A stretch of DNA of 64,000 nucleotides from Hexactinellida sp. DTS-2022 (GCA_028753945.1 JAPNXP010000008.1:4030001-4094000), one strand, 5' to 3'; shown: positions 43,546 to 55,700, counted from the first letter of the stretch. Made by a program: numbers and translations. The notes: generated from the sequence alone by a model not told the origin.

Positions 43546-46500
43546 TTAAAGAACCTTGTTTATTGTCCAATTAGAAGTCGGCCACACAGCAGCTTTCCCT
43601 GTCGATTCGCAGTCTACGGATTCTATATTGTCTTCGTATATCTTTAGTATTACCGATATTGGTCCGATATCAACGTCTACAAATTATAGTGTAATTAATA
43701 ATCTATATTATTAAATTACTCATGCTATTTAATGTGTGGCTATAAATTCCTGAAAGTAGTTTAGTGATTGATAAATCTGTGGAAAACTCACTTGAATAAT
43801 TTGAAAGAATGATAGAAAGTTGTGTTTGTTGTCCAGTAAGGAACTTATTTTCGTAGTCTGGTAATATAATGTTGTCATTCACCTGGATATCTGTTGGAAT
43901 CAAATTTCATAATTTACAGAAAAAGCTATATACAGATATCAGTCGACTTCGCTTAATAGGTAAACTGTCATTCCGTCCCATAAATCCTGTGAAATTTTGA
44001 CCCCATTAAGCGGAAAATCTATTAACCGGTGGCTCTATTAAGCGAAGTTGACTGTAATTTAAATCTCAGAAACTCACCAAACCAGATTGGTTCGCTCTTC
44101 AGATTAACAAGCATGTTCGGTGTCAGTTGAAATCCTTGCAAAGAAGTTTCCCCACATCTCACATCGTGTTCATCTAACTGTACATTAACATGACGTTATT
44201 AATACTGAATACTAGTCCGTTATACGTACAATACCGTTCTATTATAATCTCCTTATTGCCTTACTATGTAGTACTGAAACCACATATATTTACGTTATAT
44301 CAGATCTAATAATTTAATTATCGGAAATGTAACTACAATAGTTAAACTCACCAGTCTCCAGGTCAATTTAATCAGTTTTGTAAGTAATTGCGCATACTCG
44401 ATGTACTCTTGAACCTAAAAGTGGTTATTAATAACACTTTGCTGCAATATTATGATAAATAATATGTCCAATTAGTTGAGTACGTTTAACTACATACTTT
44501 CATTTTGGTTACTAAGATTGACAATTGGACAAATATAACTAATATATTATCATGCAGCTTGGATAACTTCTTAAAAATGCAATTCATTCCTGGAAATAAT
44601 TGTGTTGATGTGTAATCTACTCACCTCCCAGTTATTGGACTCTTTGGGTTTAGCTAAATGGAATTTCCAGATATCAATTTGCAATCTGTAAAAGAATGTA
44701 TATGAGTAAAGCAGAACATTGACTATATGGTTGAACTTTGTACCTCTTGCAGCTTTGGGGGAATAGAGTAACCTCTTTTGTGCTCTCCAAATCGTCAAGC
44801 ACACTCTCTATAAACAACTCATTACTGTATCATAGAATGGTATTTATAAATTGTTATTGTTTATTATATTGAGCTTCTTTATATGTAGACGTTCTATAAA
44901 GGCCCATACAAAATAAGCAAAAAATTTGTAGAACGTCTATAAATTCTGTAGACCAAAAGCCCCTGCCGTCTATGGGTAATAATATTTAATTTATAGACGG
45001 TCTAGAAATAGACGGTCTACATATAAGTTATGGTTATTATATTGGCTCACTTTGGTTGATGGCACATGTAAGTATGATAGTGTCTCTGGACAAGTTGAAC
45101 ACGCTGAAACAGAAAGAACACATCCGTGGATTGCTAGGGAAACAGATTGAATAAGACGACTCATATTTTATAGAACTTGGTTAATCTCCTACCCTGGAAA
45201 TGGGATTATGTCAAAGTATCCGAACATCAGAGATGGATTTATCTTAAAGCTAATCTTTCTATTGTATTCCCTGTAGTAGCCTTGGTGATGCGAAAGCTCG
45301 CCGCTGTACTTAATCTGTATTTCTCCTTCTACTGTGCAGCTTTTCGGCTTTTCTGGAAAAGATGAGAATTTGGATTGGAAGGCTGTGTTGAAGGAGTGTT
45401 GAGAAACTGATCTGGCGATAGCTGAGTGAGGCGGGGAAGTGGGAATAGGATCCGGAAATTCATCCTGTACAGTGATAGAAGAGCGCTTCGCGACATGAAG
45501 TTTGGGGTTGGGAGCCTGAAATTAAATTGAGTATTTATAGCAACATTAATTAGATTCAGGAATAATATGCAGTAGACTCTCGATAGTAAGAACACGGATA
45601 AGGCGAAATATCGGTTAAAGAGTACAAGGTTTAATTCTCCTCGCCTATAGAAATGCATACAAGTAAGTGACTACGGTAAATACGAATTTCGGATATTACG
45701 AACAATTATCGACAGTCCCCTGGTCTTCGTATTAACGAGAGTCTACTATAAATATTACTACGTATATAACTGTTTAAGATATGTTATATGGTATATGGTA
45801 TATGGTATATACGTACCACAAACTGGAGATCTGTATCGATAGATTCCAGGGACTCCTTTGATGCGAAAATTTTATTCTCATCTTGATCGTGGAGATTGGT
45901 GGTTGAGCTAGAATTCCCAAATTTCTTTGCTGAGTTTGCTATATTAGTTATACTCTTTGTCTTCTTTTCCAATCGCGATAATTCTGGAGTTTTGACTTCT
46001 GGGATATTGGCAGCATGTTTAGTAAGAGACCCTGACCTCACTCTCCTTGTTCTCTTCAATGAATTCAGTACTCCTTTCTCTACACAAACAGCTCAATATC
46101 CTAACGCGATACTTAAAACAAAAAATATTTGACAATTATACTACCTTCATTAATTAATAATGATAATACAGTCGTGTTTCGTTGAATTGATTTAACTGGT
46201 TTGGACAATTTAAGAGGTACCGTCTCTGAGGCTTGGTTAGGCGTACACATCACTTGGTTGTGTGTGTCAGATTGACTAGAAACGATAGAATCACTTCTAA
46301 CATGATTAAAATCGCTCAATGGATTACTCCTGTCTCCAGGGACTATTCTATCTTTGGTGGAGAGCCCCACCTGCAGAGTTATGGGCAGGGCCCGTGTGGT
46401 GTCGGGCGTGAGAGGAAGCAGTCGGTTTATTACATTCTTATCCAGGGTAACTTGTAAATACTCTTTCGCTCCTATTACAGGTTAATACAGTCACACTTTG

Positions 46501-46866
46501 TTGCAGAGTTGCATAGAACTTGTATGGGAATTCCAACAAAGTTGTTACCATTCTATTCTAGGAAACCCTGAATATAAAACTACTTACCAGCTGGCCATTC
46601 GAAATTAGCTTCAAGATAAGTGGTTATTCCTTCCTTTGCTTCAATTGTAATTTCGTAATCTTCCAATCTGTAATTAACAATTTGTAAACAAAATAATAAA
46701 TAAAAGTTAAGAGGAATAATTTACATTTCCCCATCAAGGAGCTCTGAAGGGAAGTTGATGGAAGTAGCGAGCATTGGTAAGTACGGAAGTACATCCACCT
46801 CAAGATAGGGCTTGTGTTGGGGAAATATCACTTGATGCTCGATTTCAAACAGCTCATAAGAATAAC
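43546..46866 (-). CDS. TRAPPC9: TRAPPC9/Trs120 homologue, C-terminal half only
   Basis: Twelve exons: 46866-46725, 46667-46588, 46471-about 46146, 46079-45817, 45515-45193, 45103-45051, 44807-44744, 44685-44625, 44414-44352, 44177-44078, 43890-43792, 43676-43546. TRAPPC9 is a subunit of the TRAPPII tethering complex, a Rab GEF at the Golgi. The clearest match is IKYSGELSHHQGYYREYNRK followed by INPSLMFGYFDIIP, equivalent to the family KYSGG...GYYR...VEPS...LP stretch. RVFNLSRDTIIL, LQIDIWKF, LTKLIKLTWRL, WFDIQVND and LSIILSNYSS also follow the Ig-like C-terminal beta-domains in order. The first exon seen has a splice acceptor, but I find no exons upstream for the roughly 600-residue N-terminal half. 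Confidence 0.75.
43940..44056. mobile_element. MITE with CAGTCGACTTCGCTTAAT ends
   Basis: TRAPPC9-like intron. CAGTCGACTTCGCTTAATAG at the left is inverted at the right as ATTAAGCGAAGTTGACTG. It is about 117 bp and non-coding, and shares CAGT ends with the other MITEs. Confidence 0.8.
44881..45026. repeat. Nested inverted repeat block
   Basis: TAGACGTTCTATAAA on the left is inverted and followed by direct repetition as TGTAGAACGTCTATAAA. GTAGACC...CCGTCTA is then inverted as TAGACGGTCTAGAAATAGACGGTCTAC. It lies in a TRAPPC9-like intron. The structure suggests two overlapping hairpins or a MITE inserted into its own relative. Confidence 0.7.
45568..45750. mobile_element. MITE, family A
   Basis: TRAPPC9-like intron. 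It begins TGCAGTAGACTCTCGATAGT, contains ATATCGGTTAAAGAGTACAA, and ends ATTAACGAGAGTCTACTATA. It is 183 bp, in the same orientation as the copy at 32359. Confidence 0.85.
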
Positions 46867-47330
46867 CTGAAAATAAGCAATTTATTGCTATTTTATTTCA
46901 AATTTCTAATACGTAGCTAATAGTAATACAACATTATATATGTAGTGGACAAATGTATTCAATAAAGCGGGATGTTTATACCGTATTAACAAGTGTGTTG
47001 AGTTTAGTGGATTGGGAATTTCATGTGGGAAATTTTCCAAATAAAATACTATTACATGGGCAAATAAATTTAGAAGATATGTCGACATTTAATTAAAAAT
47101 AGAGAGTGTTATAGACCATGGATTGGGAGTGATCACTTATGTTATTCTGCTTCTTTTGTTTTTCAATAATTTATTGATTTTGAACATTGTGTACATAAAC
47201 CTTGTTATTAATTATTATTATAGAATAGGAGTGCTTAATTTAAGATACCCCAAAATTAAAGTAAGTATTGTGTATACACGGTGTCAAAATGTCCTCACTG
47301 TTAGCAGTATTCTGTTATTACTTATTAGAC
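46867..47330. other. Region upstream of the TRAPPC9-like exons, no supported exon
   Basis: A minus-strand frame at 46906-47088 begins MSTYLLNLFAHVIVFYLEN and has a donor-like GTATAA, but it does not join the exon at 46866 in phase and matches nothing known to me. Otherwise the region is AT-rich. Confidence 0.4.
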
Positions 47331-47406
47331 TAATTAATGTAATAATGTGGTACTAAATGACCACAAGCTTGCGCATTCTATTGTTTCACAGTAACTAGAA
47401 ACCTAT
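47331..47406. repeat. 76-bp direct repeat, copy 1
   Basis: By reading, identical to 48810-48885. It starts TAATTAATGTAATAATGTGG and ends CAGTAACTAGAAACCTAT. Flanking bases differ outside the repeat. Confidence 0.95.
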
Positions 47407-48809
47407 AACGCTATTTCGGCCCAAAATAATAAGGAATTAAAATTTCACCGATTTTTACGATATTTTTACAGACACTGCGGAAGGATGGTATCTATCGATG
47501 GGACTTGGATTTTCATCGATCCGATCATTATTTCCAGAGTTATAACTGTTTTAGTAGAGCAGCTTTTAATATTATAACGCGGTTTTATAACTCCAAAGGT
47601 GTTGCCCACGTTAAAATAACTATTTATTGTATTTACAACGATTCAATATTCAGACATATGATAGTCTGACAAAATTTTTGCACAACTCAACAAAAATTTT
47701 TAGATAAAAGTGGAAATTGCAAAAGTTATAGCCCTTCGGCGGTCTTCAGGGTACGGATTCTTAACTAATTTGTAACTCAGAGAGGAAAAGAGATAAATTC
47801 AAGTAAGACTAGTGAAAAATGATCAGAACACATGGTTTCCCATATGTGAATAATACATTTTGTGAGCCTAGGACGCACCGTTTTCGAGATTGCCCTATAT
47901 GGTAGTGTGAATGTGACCAATTTTGATGACACATGCAAATTTGTATCTCCTAAACGGGAGACTCTAGAGCTAAGCTCTAAATTCCTAATCACATTGATAT
48001 ATCATTTCTAAATCATTGCAAAGTCAAAAATCACTCAAAACCAAATGGTTACCTTGCTAATAATCTCGAATGCCCATATAAGGAGTGTCATGTAATCATC
48101 ATAATTGAGAAAATCCAAATTCAAAAGCTAACTGGAGCTTAGTTCTAACTTTCAGACACTATTAGTGATTGAATTCCAGCAAGATGGCCGATTTTAATTC
48201 CTTCCCGAATCAATATTCTTCGCTGTAGACGTGTCGAAAATCCTCTCTGCCACTTGAAGACCACCGTAACTAATTATAGCATGCCACTATTTCAAAGCTT
48301 AGTTTTGGGGAACTTTTTGAAGTTTTATCGCTGAGATTTGGAATATAGCACCATAATAAGTATACTTAGACCTGTTACAGTTCGGATTGTCCGATTTCGT
48401 ACTTAATTAAAATCTAGACACCTTTGGGAGCAAGAATGTGGCTCAAATGTGGGAAAACCGTCCGTTTTTTCTAAAATGGAGCAATCCCGACGAAAAATTT
48501 GACTTTTTAATATTAGGACTTTCCTAGCTAATCTCAAGGGGATGTAGTAGAATGGATTAGAGTGATTCAGATCCTTGTAATCTTTTTCAATTCTTCAGAA
48601 CTAAGCTTTTGGTACTATATTATTCTCTTTGGGAGCTTAAATATAGAATTTCAAAAAAAATCAGTACTTAGAAGCCTTATATTAGAGCGCTAGCAGTCTT
48701 AAAATAGCTTACATATATACCCGGTATAGAACTGAAAATATTAGCTTACTAGGATCAGCGTGTAGTGTGTTGTATATACTCACTCCATTCATTTAGGCTG
48801 AAATCGCGT
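47407..48809. other. 1.4-kb non-coding block between direct repeats
   Basis: About 1403 bp with no supported reading frame and no terminal inverted repeats that I can see. Base composition is less AT-rich than the flanks. It contains no words from the MITE families of the window. It may be an inserted non-autonomous element or a duplicated foreign segment. Confidence 0.5.
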
Positions 48810-48885
48810 TAATTAATGTAATAATGTGGTACTAAATGACCACAAGCTTGCGCATTCTATTGTTTCACAGTAACTAGAAACCTAT
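48810..48885. repeat. 76-bp direct repeat, copy 2
   Basis: Second perfect copy of 47331-47406, lying 95 bp upstream of the ATG of the first zinc-finger gene, where it may be part of the promoter or leader. Confidence 0.95.
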
Positions 48886-48980
48886 GTGAATATATCTCTC
48901 TTGATAAATAGGCACACACATCTACTTCATAAACAAGTTTCTCTATAGAGAACAAACAAAGCTTACTTTCCAAACAGAGA

Positions 48981-50564
48981 ATGAGTTCGAAACTAGTGCC
49001 GTGTCCGTATTGCATTGCAAAAGTGAGAAATGACAATTTGGATACTCACATTATGAAAGTACATCATATGCAAGCTAAAGCACATGCTACCTACAGGGAT
49101 ACAGACTACTATAGGAATGAATATGCGCCCCAGCGGCCCCGGGGTTCTGACAGAGAAAATTATTCTTACAAAGATTATTATTCTTACAGAGATTATTACG
49201 ACGCATATAACTGGAGTGATGCGGATTACTACTATTATTATAGGGCGCAAAGAAGGTCAGATTATCAGAGCAGAACAGCTGACTACTTAGCCGATTCATC
49301 GGACACTGATTCTCTCTCATCCAACATTTCACACGGTAAGCTAGGCGGTGACGATAGTTGGGTTGTCTTCTCCAGTCCGACTTCAGTTGTTAAGCAGAGG
49401 CGCTGCGACGGGTTTTCGTGTCCAGTGCCGGAGTGCAGGAAGAATTTCGCAGAGGTGGAAGAAGTAATCTCACACGCACATTCGATGCACAGCTTGGAGC
49501 GATGTCCTCAATGTAAAGGAGTGAATCTAAAATACTCACACGCCCTAGCAGATCACATGCGAGAAATCCATCCAAGCAAGAAAACTACGAAGAAAGTTGT
49601 TTCTTCCTCTAGACCTAGTACCTCTGACGGAATTAGTTCTGCTCACGCCTATACAACGCATGCCACCCCAAGGAAAGCAGACAAATTAACCTCAAATCCT
49701 GGTAAGTTACAAACCAATAAGGAGTCAGCAAAATCGAAACCAATCAAACCCTTGAATCAAGGAATGACAACTTGTCGACCAGTAGTAACAGCCAAAGCTA
49801 AACCAAAAACCGAATCAAAAGAAAGTATCAAAATTCTACCTTCAAAATCTATTTCAATATCCTCCAAACAAGGACTACCCTCAAATAATGCTTCAAACAA
49901 ACCAAAACTGGAAACTTCAAATAAACTATCAAATATCAGAAACGAAAAAGAGTTGAGTAATTATATAACAAGTTCACCAATACCCGTAACAGCTGTGATA
50001 AAATCTAAGCACCCGAGTAGACCCAATACACCCAATACACCAAATACACCAAATACACCAAATACACCCAATACACCAAATACACCCAGTAGACCCAATA
50101 CACCCAATACACCCAATACACCCAATACACCCAGTAGACCCAATAGACCCAATACGCCCAGTAGACCCAATACACCCAATACGCCCAGTAGACCCAATAC
50201 ACCCAATAGATTCAATACAGCCAATATAGCCAATAGACCCTATACACCCAATAGACCCAACAATAGACCCAATACAGCCAATACACCCAACAATAGACCC
50301 AATACAGCCAATAGACCCAATACAGCAATCAACAGTAGTGATATTGTTAAAAAAGATCTTAAAACATTGGGAATTTCGGCTCCTATAGTAAATGGGGAAG
50401 AATCGAATGGTAACAATATTAGTAATGAAACTGATAATATCGATACAAGTACGGACGAAGTTAACTTGATAAATAGTCACAAAGATCCTGAACTTGAGAA
50501 TGATTTAAACTTCCAATTTATCAATACAGGTGACCTCGTTGGATACAGTCTCAACATTCGTTAA
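48981..50564 (+). CDS. Zinc-finger protein with Tyr-rich region and Pro-Asn-Thr repeat
   Basis: Intronless, 527 residues. A C2H2-like finger opens the protein (CPYCIAKVRNDNLDTHIMKV), followed by a Tyr/Asp/Arg-rich low-complexity stretch (about residues 38-92). Two more fingers follow (CPVPECRKNF...H...H and CPQCKGVN...H...H, about 148-198), then a Lys/Ser/Thr-rich linker and a repeat of PNT and PSR triplets (about 347-450). The C-terminus is INTGDLVGYSLNIR. It is probably a nuclear nucleic-acid or protein-binding factor, but no named orthologue was recognised. First member of a six-gene zinc-finger cluster. Confidence 0.8.
   Translation: MSSKLVPCPYCIAKVRNDNLDTHIMKVHHMQAKAHATYRDTDYYRNEYAPQRPRGSDRENYSYKDYYSYRDYYDAYNWSDADYYYYYRAQRRSDYQSRTADYLADSSDTDSLSSNISHGKLGGDDSWVVFSSPTSVVKQRRCDGFSCPVPECRKNFAEVEEVISHAHSMHSLERCPQCKGVNLKYSHALADHMREIHPSKKTTKKVVSSSRPSTSDGISSAHAYTTHATPRKADKLTSNPGKLQTNKESAKSKPIKPLNQGMTTCRPVVTAKAKPKTESKESIKILPSKSISISSKQGLPSNNASNKPKLETSNKLSNIRNEKELSNYITSSPIPVTAVIKSKHPSRPNTPNTPNTPNTPNTPNTPNTPSRPNTPNTPNTPNTPSRPNRPNTPSRPNTPNTPSRPNTPNRFNTANIANRPYTPNRPNNRPNTANTPNNRPNTANRPNTAINSSDIVKKDLKTLGISAPIVNGEESNGNNISNETDNIDTSTDEVNLINSHKDPELENDLNFQFINTGDLVGYSLNIR
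50017..50335 (+). repeat. 9-bp coding repeat (Pro-Asn-Thr)
   Basis: Tandem CCCAATACA/CCAAATACA units with CCCAGTAGA variants encode PNT and PSR triplets. The array is free of stops on both strands, which creates spurious frames there. Confidence 0.9.
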
Positions 50565-50862
50565 TTTAAAAGAAAGTCGAATGAATAATGAAAATAATAA
50601 ATAGTTCGATTATATACTCAATTATTCAATTGAGAATCAAGTTTATATTTTGTGTAAATACTGAAATAATAGTATTTATTTGGAGAACTCGTTAAATTCC
50701 AAATAAACATTGTGGGTTCATAACTGACGTTGTAGCACTTCAATATTCACTTCTAGTTCTTCAAAAAGTCAAATGTTGATAGAAACCCTTTACGTTTCTA
50801 TCTCTGATTTCTATAAAACTTGAGATTGAAATTTGTTGAAACTCACGCATATATCACACGTT

Positions 50863-52494
50863 ATGGAACCTTCACCTCCTTGCTGCCAGAATAACCTTCC
50901 AGGAGAGGATTGCCAAATACATCATCGCTCAGAAAAGAACTCTCCTGGTCACCCCTTTCCAGCCAAGTTAAAAATGTTGGATGTTGGCTGTGGTGACTGG
51001 GAGAAGGAAGTAAATAAATATTATTTAGGTTGCGACGATGAGAGTGAACACGAGTGGGTATCAGAAGAGGAAGACACACTGCTACAGAATAAAGATCCAA
51101 TCGCTTCTCCAATAATTATAGATTTCTGTGACACATTATCAGATGGAGGAGACCCTGGAGTGATATCTATAAAAAGTGACTCGTGTTCTGAATGCACAAA
51201 TAAAGGATCATCAGAAAACAATTCTGAGTTAACAGAAATTGAGAGCATTAGTTCTAAAGATGATAGATTAGTAATAGTCGTAGAAGATGAAAATACTATA
51301 ATAAAAGAGGTGGAGTGTGATAATGTAGTGGAAGTTTCACAGTCGGATATGAGTTTGGATGAAAAAGGTTGTGAAAATAAAGTTGAAACTTCACCTCTTA
51401 AAAAGTGTGTGCCAACTATTCCATTTTTTGTTGAATCGTTTGATTATCAACACAAACCTGGTAAGTTAGATATTGTATACTTGTACGATTTGTATGCAAA
51501 GAGGTTGTATATGTCACCGAAACGAACCTGTCGATTGCGGGTTAAGAGAAGAAGAGTTAATAAAAGATCTAAAGGTGTATCCGCAAGGTCTGCCCGCTTC
51601 AAACATTATAGAGACTCGAACCATACACTTAGAGGCGGCGTATCTAGAAGCATAAGCGGTTGTGAGACTCGTTACAAAAGGAATTTTCAAGGTATAAAGA
51701 AGGCAAACAGATCACTCGCTTTTCCATTTATAACTAGAACTTTGTATAGTGATACTAATTCTACAGATAAAACGGATGCCACTCTGTCATTGGATCCCAA
51801 AAGTGGTTACAAGTGTCCCGAGTGTGACTACACGTCCAATATGAATAGAGTAATCCACCATTATCGTGAAATGCATTTTAATCTCACTTGTCCTAGATGC
51901 GATAACTCTTTCGCAGAACCGCATTTCCTCCAGCATTGTAAGAACTGCATGGCATCAAAACCTAAACTACAGTGTCCCAACTGCGAGCTAATCTGCACAG
52001 AATCTTCCCTGCTATCTCTCGCTATACATATTAAGTTCTCACATCCAATTAAGAAATGTGTGATCTGTGATGAACATTTTGTGGTACAAAAGTTTATTGA
52101 GCATGCAAAGACTTGTTTTTTTGGACCCAAACAAGAGTGTACTTGTCCCTTTTGCGAGAAAGAATTTCCTTATATTCAATTGGGAGACCACATAATAACA
52201 CACCCTATAGCTGAATGTCCTCTTTGTTACAAAGACATATCTTTCGATGAAGCGGAAAAGCACATTGAATCTTGCTATCTTGAAAAAGTCAATGACAGCG
52301 AAGAGTCCTTTGGCACAGTATTCAGCTGCCCAAAGTGCACGCTCCGTTTTACATTCGAAAATATGCCGGCTCATATAATTAAAAAACACTTGCCACTCAA
52401 TTGTGTATTCTGCTACACAGTGATGTCTCAAGACGAAATGAGAGAACACATTGTGGCCTGTTGTCAGAAACATCAAAACGAATCAAATTTTTGA
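50863..52494 (+). CDS. Zinc-finger protein with acidic N-terminus
   Basis: Intronless, 543 residues from ATG 50863. The N-terminal half is acidic and includes EHEWVSEEEDTLL and hydrophobic-acidic motifs (LVIVVEDE). A basic patch follows (RLRVKRRRVNKRSK), which could be a nuclear localisation signal. Residues from about 310 carry a tight series of CxxC...H...H/C fingers: CPECDYT, CPRCDNSF, CPNCELI, CVICDEHF, CPFCEKEF, CPLCYKDI, CPKCTLRF and CVFCYTVM. Many fingers end in Cys rather than His (HCKNC, HAKTC, HIESC). The chain resembles the proteins at 59581 and 62503. No named orthologue was recognised. Confidence 0.8.
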   Translation: MEPSPPCCQNNLPGEDCQIHHRSEKNSPGHPFPAKLKMLDVGCGDWEKEVNKYYLGCDDESEHEWVSEEEDTLLQNKDPIASPIIIDFCDTLSDGGDPGVISIKSDSCSECTNKGSSENNSELTEIESISSKDDRLVIVVEDENTIIKEVECDNVVEVSQSDMSLDEKGCENKVETSPLKKCVPTIPFFVESFDYQHKPGKLDIVYLYDLYAKRLYMSPKRTCRLRVKRRRVNKRSKGVSARSARFKHYRDSNHTLRGGVSRSISGCETRYKRNFQGIKKANRSLAFPFITRTLYSDTNSTDKTDATLSLDPKSGYKCPECDYTSNMNRVIHHYREMHFNLTCPRCDNSFAEPHFLQHCKNCMASKPKLQCPNCELICTESSLLSLAIHIKFSHPIKKCVICDEHFVVQKFIEHAKTCFFGPKQECTCPFCEKEFPYIQLGDHIITHPIAECPLCYKDISFDEAEKHIESCYLEKVNDSEESFGTVFSCPKCTLRFTFENMPAHIIKKHLPLNCVFCYTVMSQDEMREHIVACCQKHQNESNF

Positions 52495-52735
52495 GAAAAT
52501 CATGGTTTTAATTAAAGTTTCAAATTTATCTAATTAATTACTTGAGGATTGTCAATTTGGCTTTATTTAACAAATTATATTCATTAAATTGGAGTTTTGC
52601 ATTTCATCCATACAAAATAAAGGAAAATGAGATACAATGTATTTAGAAATTGTGCTAGTAAATATTTCGTCGATTTAGTAAACAATAATAAAGTGGAAAT
52701 ACGTTCATTTAATTTTAACTAATTTCGTACATAAC

Positions 52736-55700
52736 TCAATTATCCAAATTAATTATAGATAAATTACGTTTCACTATTTTTGCCACACATTTATCAACGT
52801 GATTTTCAAAATTAAACAAACCAACTGCGTTAGGGCAAACAGGGCATTCCAGCCTGTAGTGGAGAGTGAGAATATGCCTAAAGAGTCTTGAATAACTTGA
52901 TATAACATTTTTTTTCTTATTATTGCAAATGGGGCATTTTGTTAGCTCCTCTTCAGGAAAAGAATGCTCCATAAATAGATGAGGTAATAAAACATAGATG
53001 TTCATCACTTTTTCACAAAAAATACAAATAACTTTGATGTGGTTCATCACGTGTCTGCCATAGCAAGTAGTAGTAGACTGATGCTTACACAACATACAAA
53101 TAAATTCTTTGCTTTTTGGAGAAATAAAAGGAAAGCCAAGGTAGGAGGTATTATCTCCAAAAATAAAAAGATTTTTGGTATTTGGACTTGGATGGCTCGG
53201 TTGAATTGTATCTACGTTTGTTTCAGTCGTACACTTCTCATTAGTATCCTCTAATTGTTTTGGATTCGAATAATTGGGTGCATTCTTTGTGTTAAATATA
53301 ACGTTATTTATTTCTGAGGAAATTTTTGGGTCGTTATTAGTAGACTTAGGAGCAAGCTTTGGAAGGCTAGACTGGTGTAGGTTATACATTTTAGGGCTTT
53401 CCGATATATGGGGCTCTGTGTTGTTAGGAACTTTCTGCCTTGCTAACTGAAGAGTACTGTTCGTATTGTCAAAACGAGGTAGAGCAGGAGTGGAGGTACT
53501 GGTCGGTTGATTTAAGTAAGATTTAACATTTTGTTTGTCACTCCACAAATTATTGCAGATTGAAGGGAAACCTGGTAGAGTAGTTTGAGAAAATGTGGGA
53601 TAAATATTCGGGATATGGCTTGAGGTGGCAGTGGACTTGTTCAAGTCTTTCTTGACGCGTTTATAGATTCGCATAGAATCATATCTTGAATCTTTACCCA
53701 ATGTAGAACGCTCTGGAGAAGGAGATATTTTTCTTTTTAGTTTGGAATAAGAACTTTCTCTCACCGATTTATCACTCTCCTTATAACTGTAATATAGCTC
53801 TGATTGGTAAACAACCTCTTTTGACTTGACACTGCTCTGTCGGTTGCTAGATGAAGGCCGATCAGGTGAGGAAACTAAACTATCGTATGAACGCGAATCA
53901 CTGCGAGACTTACTGTAACTGAGGTATCTATTATAAGATCTATTATAAAAACTACTGTGAGATATATTATAAGATCTAATATGAGATCTATCGTACGATC
54001 TACTGTGAGATCTATTATTAGACGTACTGCGAGATCTGCTATGAAATCTTTTGGGAGACCTGCTGCGAGATCTACTGTAAGGCCTACTTCGAGATCTGCT
54101 GTGAGACCTTTTGGGAGATCTTTTGGGAGATCTTTTGGGAGATCTTTTGGGAGATCTACTGTAAGGCCTACTTCGAGATCTGCTGCGAAATATATCATAA
54201 GGCCTACTTCGAGATCTGCTGAGAGACCTTTTGGGAGATCTTTTGGGAGATCTTTTGGGAGATCTTTTGGGAGATCTTTTGGGAGATCTACTGTAAGGCC
54301 TACTTCGAGATCTGCTGCGAAATATATCATAAGGCCTACTGCGAGATTTGCTGCGAGATCTGCTGCGAAATATATCATAAGATCTGCTTCGAGATCTATG
54401 GGGAGACCTGCTACGAGATCTGCTATAAGATCTTTTGGGAGACTTGCTACGAGGCTTGATGTAAGACTTTCCGCGAGACCTGCTATCAGACTTGTTATCA
54501 GACTTACTGTTCGAATTATTATTAGACTCGATATCAGACTTACTGCTCAACTTACTAGCCAACTTGTTCGACTTATTATCCCACTTGCTGCTCGACTTAC
54601 TATCCAACTTGCTGCTCGACTTACCATCCAACTTGCTGCTCGACTTATTATCCCACTTGCTGCTCGACTTATTATCCCACTTGCTGTTCGACTTATTATC
54701 CAACTTACTGTTCGACTTATTATCCAACTTGCTGATCCACTTACTTTCCAACTCTCCGCTCCACTTACTTTCCAACTTGCTGCTCCACTTATTATCCCAC
54801 CTACTGCTCAACTTACTATCCAACTTGTTCGAATCACTATCCAACTTGCTGTTCGAATTACTATCCGACTTGCTATCAGACTTACTAGCCAACTTGCTAT
54901 CAGACTTACTAGCCAACTTGCTATCAGACTTACTAGCCAACTTGCTATCAGACTTGCTGTCAGACTTACTAGCCAACTTGCTATCAGACTTACTAGCCAA
55001 CTTGCTATCAGACTTACTAGCCAACTTGCTATCAGACTTGCTGTCAGACTTACTAGCCAACTTGCTATCAGACTTACTAGCCAACTTGCTATCAGACTTA
55101 CTAGCCAACTTGCTATCAGACTTACTAGCCAACTTGCTATCAGACTTGCTGTCAGACTTACTAGCCAACTTGCTATCAGACTTGCTGTCAGACTTACTAG
55201 CCAACTTGCTATCAGACTTGCTGTCAGACTTACTAGCCAACTTGCTATCAGACTTACTAGCCAACTTGCTATCAGACTTACTAGCCAACTTGCTATCAGA
55301 CTTACTAGCCAACTTGCTATCAGACTTGCTGTCAGACTTACTAGCCAACTTGCTATCAGACTTGCTGTTAGATCTACTAGCCAACTTGCTATCAGACTTG
55401 CTGTCAGACTTACTAGCCAACTTGCTATCAGACTTGCTGTTAGATCTACTAGCCAACTTGCTATCAGACTTGCTGTCAGACTTACTAGCCAACTTGCTAT
55501 CAGACTTACTAGCCAACTTGCTATCAGACTTACTAGCCAACTTGCTATCAGACTTGCTGTCAGACTTACTAGCCAACTTGCTATCATACTTGCTGTCAGA
55601 CTTACTAGCCAACTTGCTATCAGACTTGCTATCAGACTTACTAGCCAACTTGCTATCAGACTTGCTGTCAGACTTACTAGCCAACTTGCTATCAGACTTA

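Noticed and set aside
46906..47088. Frame beginning MSTYLLNLFAHVIVFYLEN as a TRAPPC9 first exon
   Set aside because: It does not join the exon at 46866 in phase and has no similarity to the TRAPPC9 N-terminal region that I know.
49961..50480. Minus-strand frames of GVLGLLG or GCIGSI repeats
   Set aside because: They are antisense translations of the PNT repeat in the plus-strand zinc-finger gene.
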